NCBI RefSeq assembly: GCF_030376615.1
Contig: NZ_JARRAB010000011.1
Coordinates: 62,001-126,000, forward strand
Origin: Pseudomonas sp. sp1636
Lineage (GTDB): Bacteria; Pseudomonadota; Gammaproteobacteria; Pseudomonadales; Pseudomonadaceae
Direction of reading: 5' to 3'
DNA: 64,000 nucleotides
Made by a program: the position numbers and the translations under genes. Positions within the stretch are counted from its first letter, which is position 1. The number at the start of each line of letters is the position of its first letter. Below are positions 7,469-16,189 of this stretch, piece by piece. A model generated the notes under the pieces. That model searched no databases. It was not told the DNA's origin and worked only from the letters and a program-made list of their open reading frames with translations.

Positions 7469-9244
7469 ATGGCCAGAATGAGAGCAATCGAGGCCGCCGT
7501 CCTGGTGATGCGCCGCGAAGGCGTTGACACGGCGTTCGGCATTCCCGGCGCGGCGATCAACCCGCTGTACGCCGCCCTGCAGAAAGTCGGCGGCATCGAC
7601 CACGTCCTGGCGCGTCACGTCGAAGGCGCCTCGCACATGGCCGAGGGCTACACCCGCACCAATGTCGGCAACATCGGCGTGTGCATCGGCACCTCAGGCC
7701 CGGCCGGCACCGACATGGTCACCGGGCTGTACTCGGCCAGCGCCGACTCCATCCCGATCCTGTGCATCACCGGCCAGGCGCCGCGTGCCCGCATGCACAA
7801 GGAGGACTTCCAGGCCGTCGACATCACCAGCATCGTCGCGCCGGTGACCAAGTGGGCGACCACCGTGATGGAGCCGGGCCAAGTGCCGCGTGCCTTCCAG
7901 AAGGCCTTCTATGAAATGCGCAGCGGCCGTCCGGGCCCGGTGCTGATCGACCTGCCGTTCGACGTGCAGATGGCCGAGATCGAGTTCGACATCGACGCCT
8001 ACCAGCCGCTACCGCTGGCCAAGCCGGCGGCCAACCGCATCCAGGCCGAGAAGGCCCTGGCCATGTTGAACGACGCCGAGCGCCCCTTGCTGGTCGCCGG
8101 TGGTGGCATCTTCAACGCCGACGCGGCGGACAAGCTGGTCGAATTCGCCGAGCTGACCGGCGTGCCGGTGGTTCCGACCCTGATGGGCTGGGGCGCGATC
8201 CCGGACGACCACAAGCTGATGGTCGGCATGGTCGGCCTGCAGACCTCGCACCGTTACGGCAACGCCACCCTGCTGGCCTCCGACCTGGTGTTCGGCATCG
8301 GCAACCGTTGGGCCAACCGCCACACCGGCAGCGTCGAGGTCTATACCGAAGGCCGTAAGTTCATCCACGTCGACATCGAGCCGACCCAGATCGGCCGCGT
8401 GTTCAACCCGGATCTGGGCATCGTCTCCGACGCCGCTGCCGCGCTGGAGGTCTTTATCGAAGTGGCCCGCGAGTGGCAAGCCGCCGGCAAACTGAAGGAT
8501 CGCAGCGCCTGGGTGGAAGCCTGCCAGGAGCGCAAGCGCACCCTGCAGCGCAAGACCCACTTCGACAACGTGCCGGTCAAGCCGCAGCGCGTGTACGAAG
8601 AGATGAACGAGTTCTTCGGCAAGGACACCTGCTACGTCAGCACCATCGGTCTGTCGCAGATCGCCGGCGCGCAGTTCCTCCACGTCTACAAGCCGCGCCA
8701 CTGGATCAACTGTGGCCAGGCCGGCCCGCTCGGCTGGACCATTCCGGCGGCCCTGGGTGTGGTCAAGGCCGACCCCTCGCGTTCCGTGGTGGCGCTGTCC
8801 GGCGACTACGACTTCCAGTTCATGATCGAAGAACTGGCGGTCGGCGCGCAGTTCAACCTGCCGTACATCCACGTGGTGGTGAACAACTCCTACCTGGGTC
8901 TGATCCGCCAGGCGCAGCGCGGCTTCGAGATGGACTACTGCGTGCAGTTGGCCTTCGAAAACATCAACGCGCCGGAGATCAACGGTTACGGCGTCGACCA
9001 CGTCGCCGTGGTCGAAGGCCTGGGCTGCAAGGCGATCCGCGTATTCGAGCCGAACGACATCCAGGCCGCCCTGGCCAAGGCCAAGGCACTGATGGAAGAG
9101 TTCCGCGTGCCGGTAGTGGTGGAGATCATCCTGGAGCGGGTGACCAACATCTCCATGGGCGTCGAGATCAACGCGGTCAACGAGTTCGAAGCACTGGCCG
9201 AACGCGGCGCCGACGCGCCAACTGCGATCTCCATGCTGGATTGA
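7469..9244 (+). CDS. gcl: Glyoxylate carboligase
   Basis: 591 residues, close to the 593 of E. coli Gcl. It condenses two glyoxylate molecules to tartronate semialdehyde plus CO2, using thiamine diphosphate and FAD. The three-domain layout is visible: PYR domain (1-~180), central FAD domain and PP domain with the ThDP motif [13 protein letters not shown] diagnostic feature is Val51 within [13 protein letters not shown], where nearly all other ThDP enzymes carry a catalytic glutamate; Val51 is the known peculiarity of Gcl. It leads an operon with hyi and glxR and is preceded by AAAGAGG. It is likely controlled by the RutR-like regulator and by a factor binding TTGTATACAA. Confidence 0.97.
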   Translation: MARMRAIEAAVLVMRREGVDTAFGIPGAAINPLYAALQKVGGIDHVLARHVEGASHMAEGYTRTNVGNIGVCIGTSGPAGTDMVTGLYSASADSIPILCITGQAPRARMHKEDFQAVDITSIVAPVTKWATTVMEPGQVPRAFQKAFYEMRSGRPGPVLIDLPFDVQMAEIEFDIDAYQPLPLAKPAANRIQAEKALAMLNDAERPLLVAGGGIFNADAADKLVEFAELTGVPVVPTLMGWGAIPDDHKLMVGMVGLQTSHRYGNATLLASDLVFGIGNRWANRHTGSVEVYTEGRKFIHVDIEPTQIGRVFNPDLGIVSDAAAALEVFIEVAREWQAAGKLKDRSAWVEACQERKRTLQRKTHFDNVPVKPQRVYEEMNEFFGKDTCYVSTIGLSQIAGAQFLHVYKPRHWINCGQAGPLGWTIPAALGVVKADPSRSVVALSGDYDFQFMIEELAVGAQFNLPYIHVVVNNSYLGLIRQAQRGFEMDYCVQLAFENINAPEINGYGVDHVAVVEGLGCKAIRVFEPNDIQAALAKAKALMEEFRVPVVVEIILERVTNISMGVEINAVNEFEALAERGADAPTAISMLD

Positions 9245-9251
9245 TGCAGCC

Positions 9252-9320
9252 GTAGGGTGGAAAACCGCGAAGCGTTTTCCACCACCGCTTGGTGGATGTG
9301 CTGCGCGACATCCACCCTAC
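9252..9320. repeat. GTAGGGTGGA extragenic palindrome between gcl and hyi
   Basis: Perfect 10-bp inverted ends GTAGGGTGGA and TCCACCCTAC, with an inner GGTGG/CCACC stem, fill most of the 96-bp gcl-hyi gap. Such repeats recur in Pseudomonas genomes. Inside an operon it may stabilise or process the upstream mRNA. Confidence 0.6.
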
Positions 9321-9340
9321 GAACTTGAAAGGAGCCAACC

Positions 9341-10138
9341 ATGCCCCGTTTTGCCGCCAACCTGTCCATGCTGTTCACCGAGGTGGACTTCCTCGAGCGT
9401 TTCGCCGCCGCCGCCGACGCCGGCTTCAGCGGTGTCGAGTACCTGTTTCCCTACGATTTTCCGGCCGAGGCGATCAAGGCCCGCCTGGACGCCAACGGCC
9501 TGACCCAGGTGCTGTTCAACCTGCCCGCCGGCGACTGGGCCAAGGGCGAGCGCGGCATCGCCTGCCACCCGGATCGGGTCGAGGAATTCCGCGCCGGCGT
9601 GGATAAGGCCATCGCCTACGCCCAGGTGCTGGGCAACACGCAGATCAATTGCCTGGCCGGCATCCGCCCGCAGGGGCTGGATTGCGCCAGCGTCGAGCGG
9701 TGCTTCGTCGACAACCTCAAGTACGCCGCAGGCAAGCTCGAAGCCGCGGGTATCAAGCTGGTCATGGAGATGATCAACACCCGCGACATCCCCGGCTTCT
9801 ACCTGTGCACCACCCAGCAGGCGCTGGCCATTCGCGACAAGGTCGGCAGCGCCAACCTGTACCTGCAATACGACATCTACCACATGCAAATTATGGAAGG
9901 CGATCTGGCCCGTAGCCTGGAGAGCAACCTGGCCGCGATCAACCATGTGCAGCTGGCCGACAACCCGGGCCGCAACGAGCCGGGTACCGGCGAGATCAAC
10001 TACCGCTTCCTGTTCGAGCACCTGGATCGCATCGGCTACCAGGGCTGGATCGGCTGCGAGTACAAGCCCGCCACCACCACCGCCGCCGGCCTTGGCTGGA
10101 TGGCTCCCCACCAGAACAGCATGCACAACGCCATCTAA
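9341..10138 (+). CDS. hyi: Hydroxypyruvate isomerase
   Basis: 265 residues, TIM-barrel of the AP-endonuclease-2 (xylose-isomerase-like) family. It interconverts hydroxypyruvate and tartronate semialdehyde. Recognisable segments are MPRFAANLSMLFTE at the start, GFSGVEYLFPYDF, and the metal-site strands IKLVMEMINTRDIPGFYL, LQYDIYHMQ and IGCEYKP, which supply the Glu, Asp, His and Glu ligands expected for a divalent metal. It has an AAGGAG ribosome binding site and lies 16 bp before glxR, so the two are translated from one mRNA. It ends with a short extension compared with the 258-residue E. coli enzyme. Confidence 0.95.
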   Translation: MPRFAANLSMLFTEVDFLERFAAAADAGFSGVEYLFPYDFPAEAIKARLDANGLTQVLFNLPAGDWAKGERGIACHPDRVEEFRAGVDKAIAYAQVLGNTQINCLAGIRPQGLDCASVERCFVDNLKYAAGKLEAAGIKLVMEMINTRDIPGFYLCTTQQALAIRDKVGSANLYLQYDIYHMQIMEGDLARSLESNLAAINHVQLADNPGRNEPGTGEINYRFLFEHLDRIGYQGWIGCEYKPATTTAAGLGWMAPHQNSMHNAI

Positions 10139-10154
10139 TCAGAGGAGAACTCTC

Positions 10155-11045
10155 ATGGCTAAAATCGGATTTATCGGCACCGGCATCATGGGCAAACCCA
10201 TGGCGCAGAACCTGCAAAACGCCGGGCATACCCTGTTCTTCTCCGAACACTTCGAGAAGGCCCCGGCCGAGCTGATCGGCGACCACGGCATCGGCCTGGC
10301 CAACCCGCGCGAAGTGGCGCAGGAAGCCGAATTCATCATCGTCATGGTGCCGGACACCCCGCAGGTCGACGACGTGCTGTTCCGCCAGGACGGCGTGGCC
10401 GAGGGTGTGGGCGCCGGCAAGGTGGTGATCGACATGAGCTCGATCTCCCCCACCGCCACCAAGACCTTCGCCGAGAAGATCAAGGCCACTGGCGCCGAGT
10501 ACCTCGACGCCCCGGTGTCCGGCGGCGAAGTCGGCGCCAAGGCGGCGACCCTGAGCATCATGGTCGGCGGCAGCGAGGCGGCCTTCGAGCGCACCCTGCC
10601 GCTGTTCCAGGCGATGGGCAAGAACATCACCCGGGTCGGCGGCAACGGCGACGGCCAGACCGCCAAGGTGGCCAACCAGATCATCGTCGCCCTGAACATC
10701 CAGGCGGTGGCCGAAGCCCTGCTGTTCGCCGCCAGGAACGGCGCCGATCCGGCCAAGGTGCGCGAGGCGCTGATGGGCGGCTTCGCCGGCTCGAAGATCC
10801 TCGAGGTGCACGGCGAGCGCATGATCAAGGGCACCTTCGACCCGGGCTTCCGCATCAGCCTGCACCAGAAGGACCTCAACCTGGCCCTGGCCGGCGCCCG
10901 CGAGTTGGGCCTGAACCTGCCCAACACCGCCAACGCCCAGCAGGTGTTCAGCACCTGCGCGGCCATCGGCGGCAGCAACTGGGATCACTCGGCGCTGATC
11001 AAAGGGTTGGAGCACATGGCCAACTTCTCGATCCGCAAGGAGTAA
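10155..11045 (+). CDS. glxR: 2-Hydroxy-3-oxopropionate (tartronate semialdehyde) reductase
   Basis: 296 residues, a beta-hydroxyacid dehydrogenase. The NAD(P)-binding motif GFIGTGIMGKPMAQNL starts at residue 5; the substrate motif APVSGGEVGA lies near residue 120; the catalytic lysine sits in GDGQTAKVANQI near residue 170. It reduces tartronate semialdehyde to D-glycerate, the step after Gcl. AGAGGAG precedes the ATG. I chose ATG 10155 because the family starts directly with the nucleotide-binding strand; an upstream extension would run antiparallel to nothing conserved and overlap hyi. Confidence 0.96.
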   Translation: MAKIGFIGTGIMGKPMAQNLQNAGHTLFFSEHFEKAPAELIGDHGIGLANPREVAQEAEFIIVMVPDTPQVDDVLFRQDGVAEGVGAGKVVIDMSSISPTATKTFAEKIKATGAEYLDAPVSGGEVGAKAATLSIMVGGSEAAFERTLPLFQAMGKNITRVGGNGDGQTAKVANQIIVALNIQAVAEALLFAARNGADPAKVREALMGGFAGSKILEVHGERMIKGTFDPGFRISLHQKDLNLALAGARELGLNLPNTANAQQVFSTCAAIGGSNWDHSALIKGLEHMANFSIRKE

Positions 11046-11058
11046 AGCGCCTTTGATC

Positions 11059-11157
11059 GTTCCCACGCTCCGCGTGGGAACGCCTCTGAGGACGCTCCAG
11101 CGTCTGCTGTAGTGACGCAGAGCGTCACGGGCTACATGCCCACGCAGAGCATGGGCA
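11059..11157. repeat. String of four extragenic hairpins between glxR and ttuD
   Basis: Consecutive inverted repeats: GTTCCCACG/CGTGGGAAC (11059-11081), GACGCT/AGCGTC (11091-11104), GTGACGC/GCGTCAC (11112-11128) and TGCCCA/TGGGCA (11137-11157). This is a compound palindromic repeat of a type I recall from many Pseudomonas genomes. The remaining part of the 343-bp gap, up to 11388, shows no gene. Confidence 0.65.
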
Positions 11158-11388
11158 CAACCAGCAATGCCCCGCGTGAGAACGCGCGGCATCTGCGTGC
11201 AACGAGCAACACATCGGCTGACTGATCCAAGGTAGGTTGGAGCGGTCAGCCGATACCCCTTTCGATTTGCCCGGCAGGCGGTGTCACGGCCTGCCTGCCG
11301 GGTGGGTCGATTCCAGTGCACAGCGTCCGCGCGGCGGACGTTGCGCACTAGAATCGAAGTTGAATCAGCGATAACCAGAGAGCCTGCC

Positions 11389-12663
11389 ATGTCCATCGAT
11401 CCGCAAAGCCTGTTGCGCGAACTGTTCGCCGCCGCCATCGACGCCGCCCACCCGCGCCAGGTTCTGGCCGACTGCCTGCCGGCCGACCGCAGCGGTCGGC
11501 TCATCGTCATCGGCGCCGGCAAGGCCGCCGCGGCCATGGCCGAGGTGGTCGAGCGCGAGTGGCAGGGCGAGGTGTCCGGCCTGGTGGTGACCCGCTACGG
11601 GCACGGCGCCGACTGCCGCAAGATCGAGGTGGTGGAGGCCGCCCACCCGGTGCCGGACGATGCCGGCGAACGGGTGGCCCGGCGGGTGCTGCAACTGGTC
11701 AGCAACCTGCAGAAATCCGACCGGGTGATCTTCCTTCTCTCCGGCGGCGGCTCCTCGCTGTTGGCCCTGCCGGCCGAGGGCATCACACTCAAAGACAAGC
11801 AGGCGATCAACAAGGCCCTGCTCAAGTCCGGCGCGACCATCGGCGAGATGAACTGCGTGCGCAAGCACCTCTCGGCGATCAAGGGCGGGCGCCTGGCCAA
11901 GGCCTGCTGGCCGGCCAGCGTCTACACCTACGCGATCTCCGATGTGCCGGGCGACGAGGCCACGGTGATCGCCTCCGGCCCGACCGTGGCCGACCCGACC
12001 ACCTCGGTGCAGGCCCTGGCGATTCTCGCCCGCTACAGCATCGAGATTCCGGCCAAGGTGCGCGCCTGGCTGCAGGATCCGCGCTCGGAAACGCTCAAGC
12101 CCGGCGACCCCTGCCTGGCGCGCAGCCACTTCCAGCTGATCGCCACCCCGCAGCAGTCGCTCGAGGCCGCCGCCGGCAAAGCCCGCGCCGCCGGCTTGCC
12201 GGTGTTGATCCTCGGCGATCTGGAGGGCGAGTCGCGCGAGGTGGCCAAAGTGCATGCCGGCATCGCCAGGCAGGTGGTCCTGCACGGCCAGCCGATCCAG
12301 GCGCCCTGCGTGATCCTCTCCGGCGGCGAGACCACCGTGACGGTACGCGGCCAAGGCCGCGGCGGGCGCAACGCCGAGTTCCTGCTGAGCCTGACCGACA
12401 GCCTCAAGGGCCTGCCCGGGGTCTATGCCCTGGCCGGCGACACCGATGGCATCGACGGCTCGGAAGACAACGCCGGCGCCCTGATGACCCCCGACAGCTA
12501 TGCCCGCGCCACGGCGCTGGGCCTGAGCAGCAGCTTTGAACTGGACAACAACAATGGCTACGGCTACTTCGCCGCCCTCGACCAACTGCTCCACACCGGG
12601 CCGACCCGTACCAATGTCAACGACTTCCGCGCCATTCTGATTCTCGAGGAACCCGCCCAATGA
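11389..12663 (+). CDS. ttuD: Glycerate 2-kinase / hydroxypyruvate reductase (MOFRL family, TtuD)
   Basis: 424 residues. The N-terminal DUF4147 part shows VIGAGKAAAAMAEVVE and the loop FLLSGGGSSLLALP; the C-terminal MOFRL domain carries LSGGETTVTVRGQGRGGRN followed by ALAGDTDGIDGSED. Pseudomonas genes of this type are annotated as hydroxypyruvate reductase (ttuD), yet characterised MOFRL proteins are ATP-dependent glycerate 2-kinases. A kinase making 2-phosphoglycerate fits this operon better, since the next gene is pyruvate kinase. Its stop codon overlaps the pyk start (ATGA), showing translational coupling. The start at 11389 is the first ATG with conserved sequence after it. Confidence 0.9.
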   Translation: MSIDPQSLLRELFAAAIDAAHPRQVLADCLPADRSGRLIVIGAGKAAAAMAEVVEREWQGEVSGLVVTRYGHGADCRKIEVVEAAHPVPDDAGERVARRVLQLVSNLQKSDRVIFLLSGGGSSLLALPAEGITLKDKQAINKALLKSGATIGEMNCVRKHLSAIKGGRLAKACWPASVYTYAISDVPGDEATVIASGPTVADPTTSVQALAILARYSIEIPAKVRAWLQDPRSETLKPGDPCLARSHFQLIATPQQSLEAAAGKARAAGLPVLILGDLEGESREVAKVHAGIARQVVLHGQPIQAPCVILSGGETTVTVRGQGRGGRNAEFLLSLTDSLKGLPGVYALAGDTDGIDGSEDNAGALMTPDSYARATALGLSSSFELDNNNGYGYFAALDQLLHTGPTRTNVNDFRAILILEEPAQ

Positions 12664-14075
12664 CACCCGACAAGAAAGTAAAGATCCTCGCCACCCTCGG
12701 CCCGGCGATCAAAAGCAAAGACGACATCCGCCAGTTGGTCGAGGCCGGGGTCAACCTGTTCCGCCTCAACTTCAGCCACGGCGAACACGCCGACCACGCC
12801 CAGCGCTACACCTGGGTGCGTGAAGTGGAACAACAGCTGAACACCCCGATCGGCATCCTCATGGATCTGCAGGGGCCCAAGCTGCGGGTCGGCCGTTTTG
12901 CCGAGGGCAAGGTCAACCTGGAACGCGACCAAGCCTTCCGCCTCGACCTCGACCCGACGCCCGGCACCGCACAACGGGCCAACCTGCCCCACCAGGAAAT
13001 CATCGAGGCGCTGCAGCCGGGGATGAACCTGCTGCTCGACGACGGCCGCCTGCGCCTGCAAGTGACCGCCAAGCAGGCCGACGGGGTCGACACCCGGGTG
13101 ATAGCCGGCGGCGAGCTGTCCGACCGCAAGGGGGTCAACGTGCCGGAGGCCGTGCTGCAACTGAGTCCGCTGACCGAGAAGGATCGCCGCGACCTGACTT
13201 TCGGCCTGGAGCTGGGGGTGGACTGGGTGGCGCTGTCGTTCGTCCAGCGCCCCGAGGACATCGTCGAGGCCCGCGAGCTGATCGGTGGCAAGGCCTTTCT
13301 GATGGCCAAGATCGAGAAGCCCTCGGCGGTCACCCACCTGGAAGAGATCGCCCGCCTCTGCGATGCGATCATGGTCGCCCGTGGCGATCTGGGCGTGGAA
13401 GTGCCGGCGGAAAACGTGCCGCGCATCCAGAAGGACATCGTCCGCACCTGCCGCCAGCTCGGCCGGCCGGTGGTGGTGGCCACCCAGATGCTCGAGTCCA
13501 TGCGCTTCTCGCCGGCACCGACCCGCGCCGAGGTCACCGACGTAGCCAACGCCGTGGCCGAAGGCGCCGACGCGCTGATGCTCTCGGCCGAGACCGCTTC
13601 CGGCGACTACCCGCTGGAAGCCGTGCAGATGATGAGCAAGATCATCCGCCAGGTGGAGAACGGCCCGGACTTCCAGGCCCAGCTCGACGTCAGCCGCCCG
13701 CAGGCCGAGGCCACCGCCTCGGATGCGATCAGCTGCGCGATCCGCCGTATCAGCGGCATTCTGTCGGTGGCCGCGTTGGTCAACTACACCGAGTCCGGCG
13801 CCAGCAGCCTGCGCGCCTCGCGCGAACGACCGACGGCGCCGATCCTCAGCCTGACGCCGAACCTGCATACCGCCCGCCGTCTGAGTGTGGCCTGGGGCAT
13901 CTACTCGGTGGTCAACGAACGCCTGCACCAAGTCGAGGAAGTCACCCGCACCGCCGTGGAAATCGCCCAGGCCCAGGGCATGGCCCAACGCGGCGACACC
14001 CTGGTGATCACCGCCGGCGAACCCTTCGGCCAACCGGGCAGCACCAACAGCCTGCGCATCGAAACGCTGCACTGA
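12660..14075 (+). CDS. pyk: Pyruvate kinase
   Basis: 471 residues, the size of a type I bacterial enzyme (PykF-like). It converts phosphoenolpyruvate and ADP to pyruvate and ATP. Visible landmarks: KILATLGPAIKSKDDI at the start, LFRLNFSHG, the catalytic lysine in LMAKIEKPSAV near residue 218, the metal-binding MVARGDLGVE near residue 240, and the helix VATQMLESM. The C-terminal allosteric domain is complete. By overlapping ttuD by four bases it closes a path glyoxylate, tartronate semialdehyde, glycerate, 2-phosphoglycerate, phosphoenolpyruvate, pyruvate. Pseudomonads usually have a second, PykA-type enzyme elsewhere, so this copy is probably the glyoxylate-induced one. Confidence 0.95.
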   Translation: MTPDKKVKILATLGPAIKSKDDIRQLVEAGVNLFRLNFSHGEHADHAQRYTWVREVEQQLNTPIGILMDLQGPKLRVGRFAEGKVNLERDQAFRLDLDPTPGTAQRANLPHQEIIEALQPGMNLLLDDGRLRLQVTAKQADGVDTRVIAGGELSDRKGVNVPEAVLQLSPLTEKDRRDLTFGLELGVDWVALSFVQRPEDIVEARELIGGKAFLMAKIEKPSAVTHLEEIARLCDAIMVARGDLGVEVPAENVPRIQKDIVRTCRQLGRPVVVATQMLESMRFSPAPTRAEVTDVANAVAEGADALMLSAETASGDYPLEAVQMMSKIIRQVENGPDFQAQLDVSRPQAEATASDAISCAIRRISGILSVAALVNYTESGASSLRASRERPTAPILSLTPNLHTARRLSVAWGIYSVVNERLHQVEEVTRTAVEIAQAQGMAQRGDTLVITAGEPFGQPGSTNSLRIETLH

Positions 14076-14082
14076 ACGTAGA

Positions 14083-14144
14083 GTGGGTTAGCGGCGCGGC
14101 ACGCGATGCTGGAACAATGCGGTATCGGAGCGCCGCGTAACCCA
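14083..14144. repeat. GTGGGTTA...TAACCCA extragenic palindrome after pyk
   Basis: GTGGGTTAGCGGCGC and GCGCCGCGTAACCCA are imperfect inverted arms 8 bp after the pyk stop. It belongs to the GTGGGTTA repeats common between genes in gammaproteobacteria. Confidence 0.5.
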
Positions 14145-14295
14145 GCGGTTTCTTTGCCCGTCTGCCGGAACCCAATGGAGGCTTAGGGCGCAGTGAAATT
14201 CCCCTCAACCCGGGAGCAATGTGTCCTGCGCCTAACCCACCTTGCCAGCTGTAGGCGTAAACTCCATCGCTCCAACTCTGGCATCGCCAGTTTCC

Positions 14296-14332
14296 AGGCG
14301 CCCACGGCTCAGGCGGTGGGCGCCTCTTTTTA
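14296..14332 (+). terminator. Intrinsic terminator of the gcl-pyk transcription unit
   Basis: A perfect 10-bp stem AGGCGCCCAC/GTGGGCGCCT followed by CTTTTTATT. It stands 220 bp after pyk and 17 bp before the urea transporter start, so the transporter must have its own start or depend on readthrough. Confidence 0.8.
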
Positions 14333-14348
14333 TTCAGGCCGACCGTGC

Positions 14349-15254
14349 ATGCACAAGCTGTCTCTGCCAGCCCGCGCCCGACGTGACTTGCGCGCCCTGC
14401 TCAACGGCTTCAGCCAGATCTTCCTGCTGAGCCACCCCGGCTGCGGCCTGCTGGTCGTGCTGGCGATCCTGATCGGCGCGCCGCAATTGCTCGGCGGCGC
14501 CCTGCTCGGCGGTCTGAGCGGCATGCTCATCGCGCAACGGCGCGGCTACCCGAGCGCCGATATCGAGCAGGGTCTGTACGGCTACAACGGCATCCTGCTC
14601 GGCCTGCTGATCGGTGTGCAGTTCAGTTGGACGCCGCTGTTGCCGCTGCTGATCATCCTCGGTGCCGGCCTGTCGAGCCTGGGTCTTGCGCCCTGGATGC
14701 GCTGCATGCGTGAACGCCAGTGGCTGCCGGCCTTTACCTTGCCCTTTGTCGCCTTAAGCTGGCTGCTGCTGTGGCTGGCAACGCCGCTGCAATTGGATCT
14801 GCAAAGCACGGCCGCAAGCCAGCCCCATCCGCTCGACTGGCTTGGCAGCCTGGCCGCCATAGCCCGCGGTTTGGCTCAGGTGATTTTCCTCGACCAGCCG
14901 CTGGCCGGGGCTTGCCTGTTGCTCGGCTTACTTTTGGCCGATCGCCGCGCCGCCTGCTGGGCCCTGCTCGGTTCGGCTGGCGGCTTGGCACTAGGCCTGC
15001 TTCAGGAGCTGCCGCAGCACGATGCCCTGACCGGTCTGTATGGCTACAACGGTGCCCTGGCGGCCATCGCCCTCAGCCAGGTGCAGCGCCGCCCCTGGTT
15101 GCCCTGGTTGGGAATTGTCCTGGCCCTGCTGCTGCAGCTCGGCTTCACCGGCCTGGGCCTGCCGCCGCTGACCATGCCGTTCATCCTCGCCTGCTGGCTG
15201 GTTCGGGCCAGCCAGCGACGGCTGCGGCAAGCGACCGCAGAATCCACGCGATAG
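14349..15254 (+). CDS. Urea transporter (UT family)
   Basis: 301 residues, largely hydrophobic, with two homologous halves as in SLC14/UT channels. Each half carries the family signature around a Y-N-G triplet: IEQGLYGYNGILLGLLIG in the first half and LTGLYGYNGALAAIAL in the second. These proteins let urea cross the inner membrane passively. Ureide breakdown releases urea along with glyoxylate, so a urea channel beside the glyoxylate operon makes sense. The start at 14349 gives a short N-terminal amphipathic stretch; a longer upstream reading would cross the terminator hairpin and is rejected. Confidence 0.88.
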   Translation: MHKLSLPARARRDLRALLNGFSQIFLLSHPGCGLLVVLAILIGAPQLLGGALLGGLSGMLIAQRRGYPSADIEQGLYGYNGILLGLLIGVQFSWTPLLPLLIILGAGLSSLGLAPWMRCMRERQWLPAFTLPFVALSWLLLWLATPLQLDLQSTAASQPHPLDWLGSLAAIARGLAQVIFLDQPLAGACLLLGLLLADRRAACWALLGSAGGLALGLLQELPQHDALTGLYGYNGALAAIALSQVQRRPWLPWLGIVLALLLQLGFTGLGLPPLTMPFILACWLVRASQRRLRQATAESTR

Positions 15255-15345
15255 ACGCGCAATGCTTGCATCCTAGTGGCACAACTCCCTAGGCTGATGG
15301 CCATTACCTCCGCCACCGGTACAGCAAGGGAGCCGAAGCCCGGCC

Positions 15346-16182
15346 ATGAACACTTCAACGGACTGGCGCCAGCGCCTGTACATCATCATCTTCCATACCG
15401 ACACCCCGGCCGGGCAGCGCTTCGACAACTGGCTGCTGCTGACCATCCTGGCCAGCCTGGTGGTGGTCATGCTCGACAGCGTGAGCGATGTTCACGATCA
15501 GTTCGGCGCCTGGCTGAAAGCTTTCGAGTGGGCCTTTACCCTGCTGTTCGCTGTCGAGTACAGCGTGCGCCTGTACTGCTCGCCCAAGCCGCTGCGCTAT
15601 GCCTTCAGCTTCTATGGCCTGGTCGACCTACTGGCCGTGCTACCGGCCATCCTTGCGCTGCTGTTCGCCGACGCCCAGTACCTGCTGATCATCCGGGTGA
15701 TCCGCATGCTACGGGTATTTAGGGTGCTCAAGCTCAGCCCCTATCTGCGCCAGGCCAACTTCCTGCTCACCGCATTGCGCGGCAGCCGGCAGAAGATCAT
15801 CGTGTTCTTCGCCACTATCGCCATCCTGGTCACCGTGTTCGGCACCCTGATGTACGTGATCGAAGGGCCGGTCAACGGCTTCACCAGCATTCCCAAAGGC
15901 ATCTACTGGGCCGTGGTCACCCTGACCACCGTGGGCTTTGGCGATATCGTGCCGAAAACCGCCCTGGGTCAGGCGCTGTCGACCCTGGTGATGATCACCG
16001 GTTATTCGATCATCGCCGTGCCCACCGGCATCTTCACCGCCGAACTGGCCAGCGCCATGCGCGGCGGCGACCAGCTCCGGCAAGACTGCCCGAGCTGCGC
16101 GAAGGATTTTCACGAACACGGCGCGGCGTTTTGCAGTCGCTGCGGCAACCCGCTGTTTCCGCATCAGGCCGCCGCCGAATAG
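15346..16182 (+). CDS. Voltage-gated-type potassium channel with C-terminal zinc ribbon
   Basis: 278 residues. Six membrane segments are visible. The S4-like segment LLIIRVIRMLRVFRVLKL (near residue 105-122) has regularly spaced arginines, and the pore helix and selectivity filter TTVGFGD are at residues 194-200, so it should be K+-selective and tetrameric. After the last helix the tail has two Cys pairs (Cys248/Cys251 and Cys263/Cys266) spaced like a zinc ribbon. The gene stands alone, convergent with argR with only 7 bp between stops. P. aeruginosa has a comparable channel gene in the same neighbourhood. Gating signal unknown; the zinc ribbon could assist assembly or sense redox. Confidence 0.9.
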   Translation: MNTSTDWRQRLYIIIFHTDTPAGQRFDNWLLLTILASLVVVMLDSVSDVHDQFGAWLKAFEWAFTLLFAVEYSVRLYCSPKPLRYAFSFYGLVDLLAVLPAILALLFADAQYLLIIRVIRMLRVFRVLKLSPYLRQANFLLTALRGSRQKIIVFFATIAILVTVFGTLMYVIEGPVNGFTSIPKGIYWAVVTLTTVGFGDIVPKTALGQALSTLVMITGYSIIAVPTGIFTAELASAMRGGDQLRQDCPSCAKDFHEHGAAFCSRCGNPLFPHQAAAE

Positions 16183-16189
16183 CCCGGTC

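Noticed and set aside
11059..11157. Possible CRISPR array
   Set aside because: The repeats are inverted hairpins of different sequence, not direct repeats with uniform spacers; no cas genes are present.
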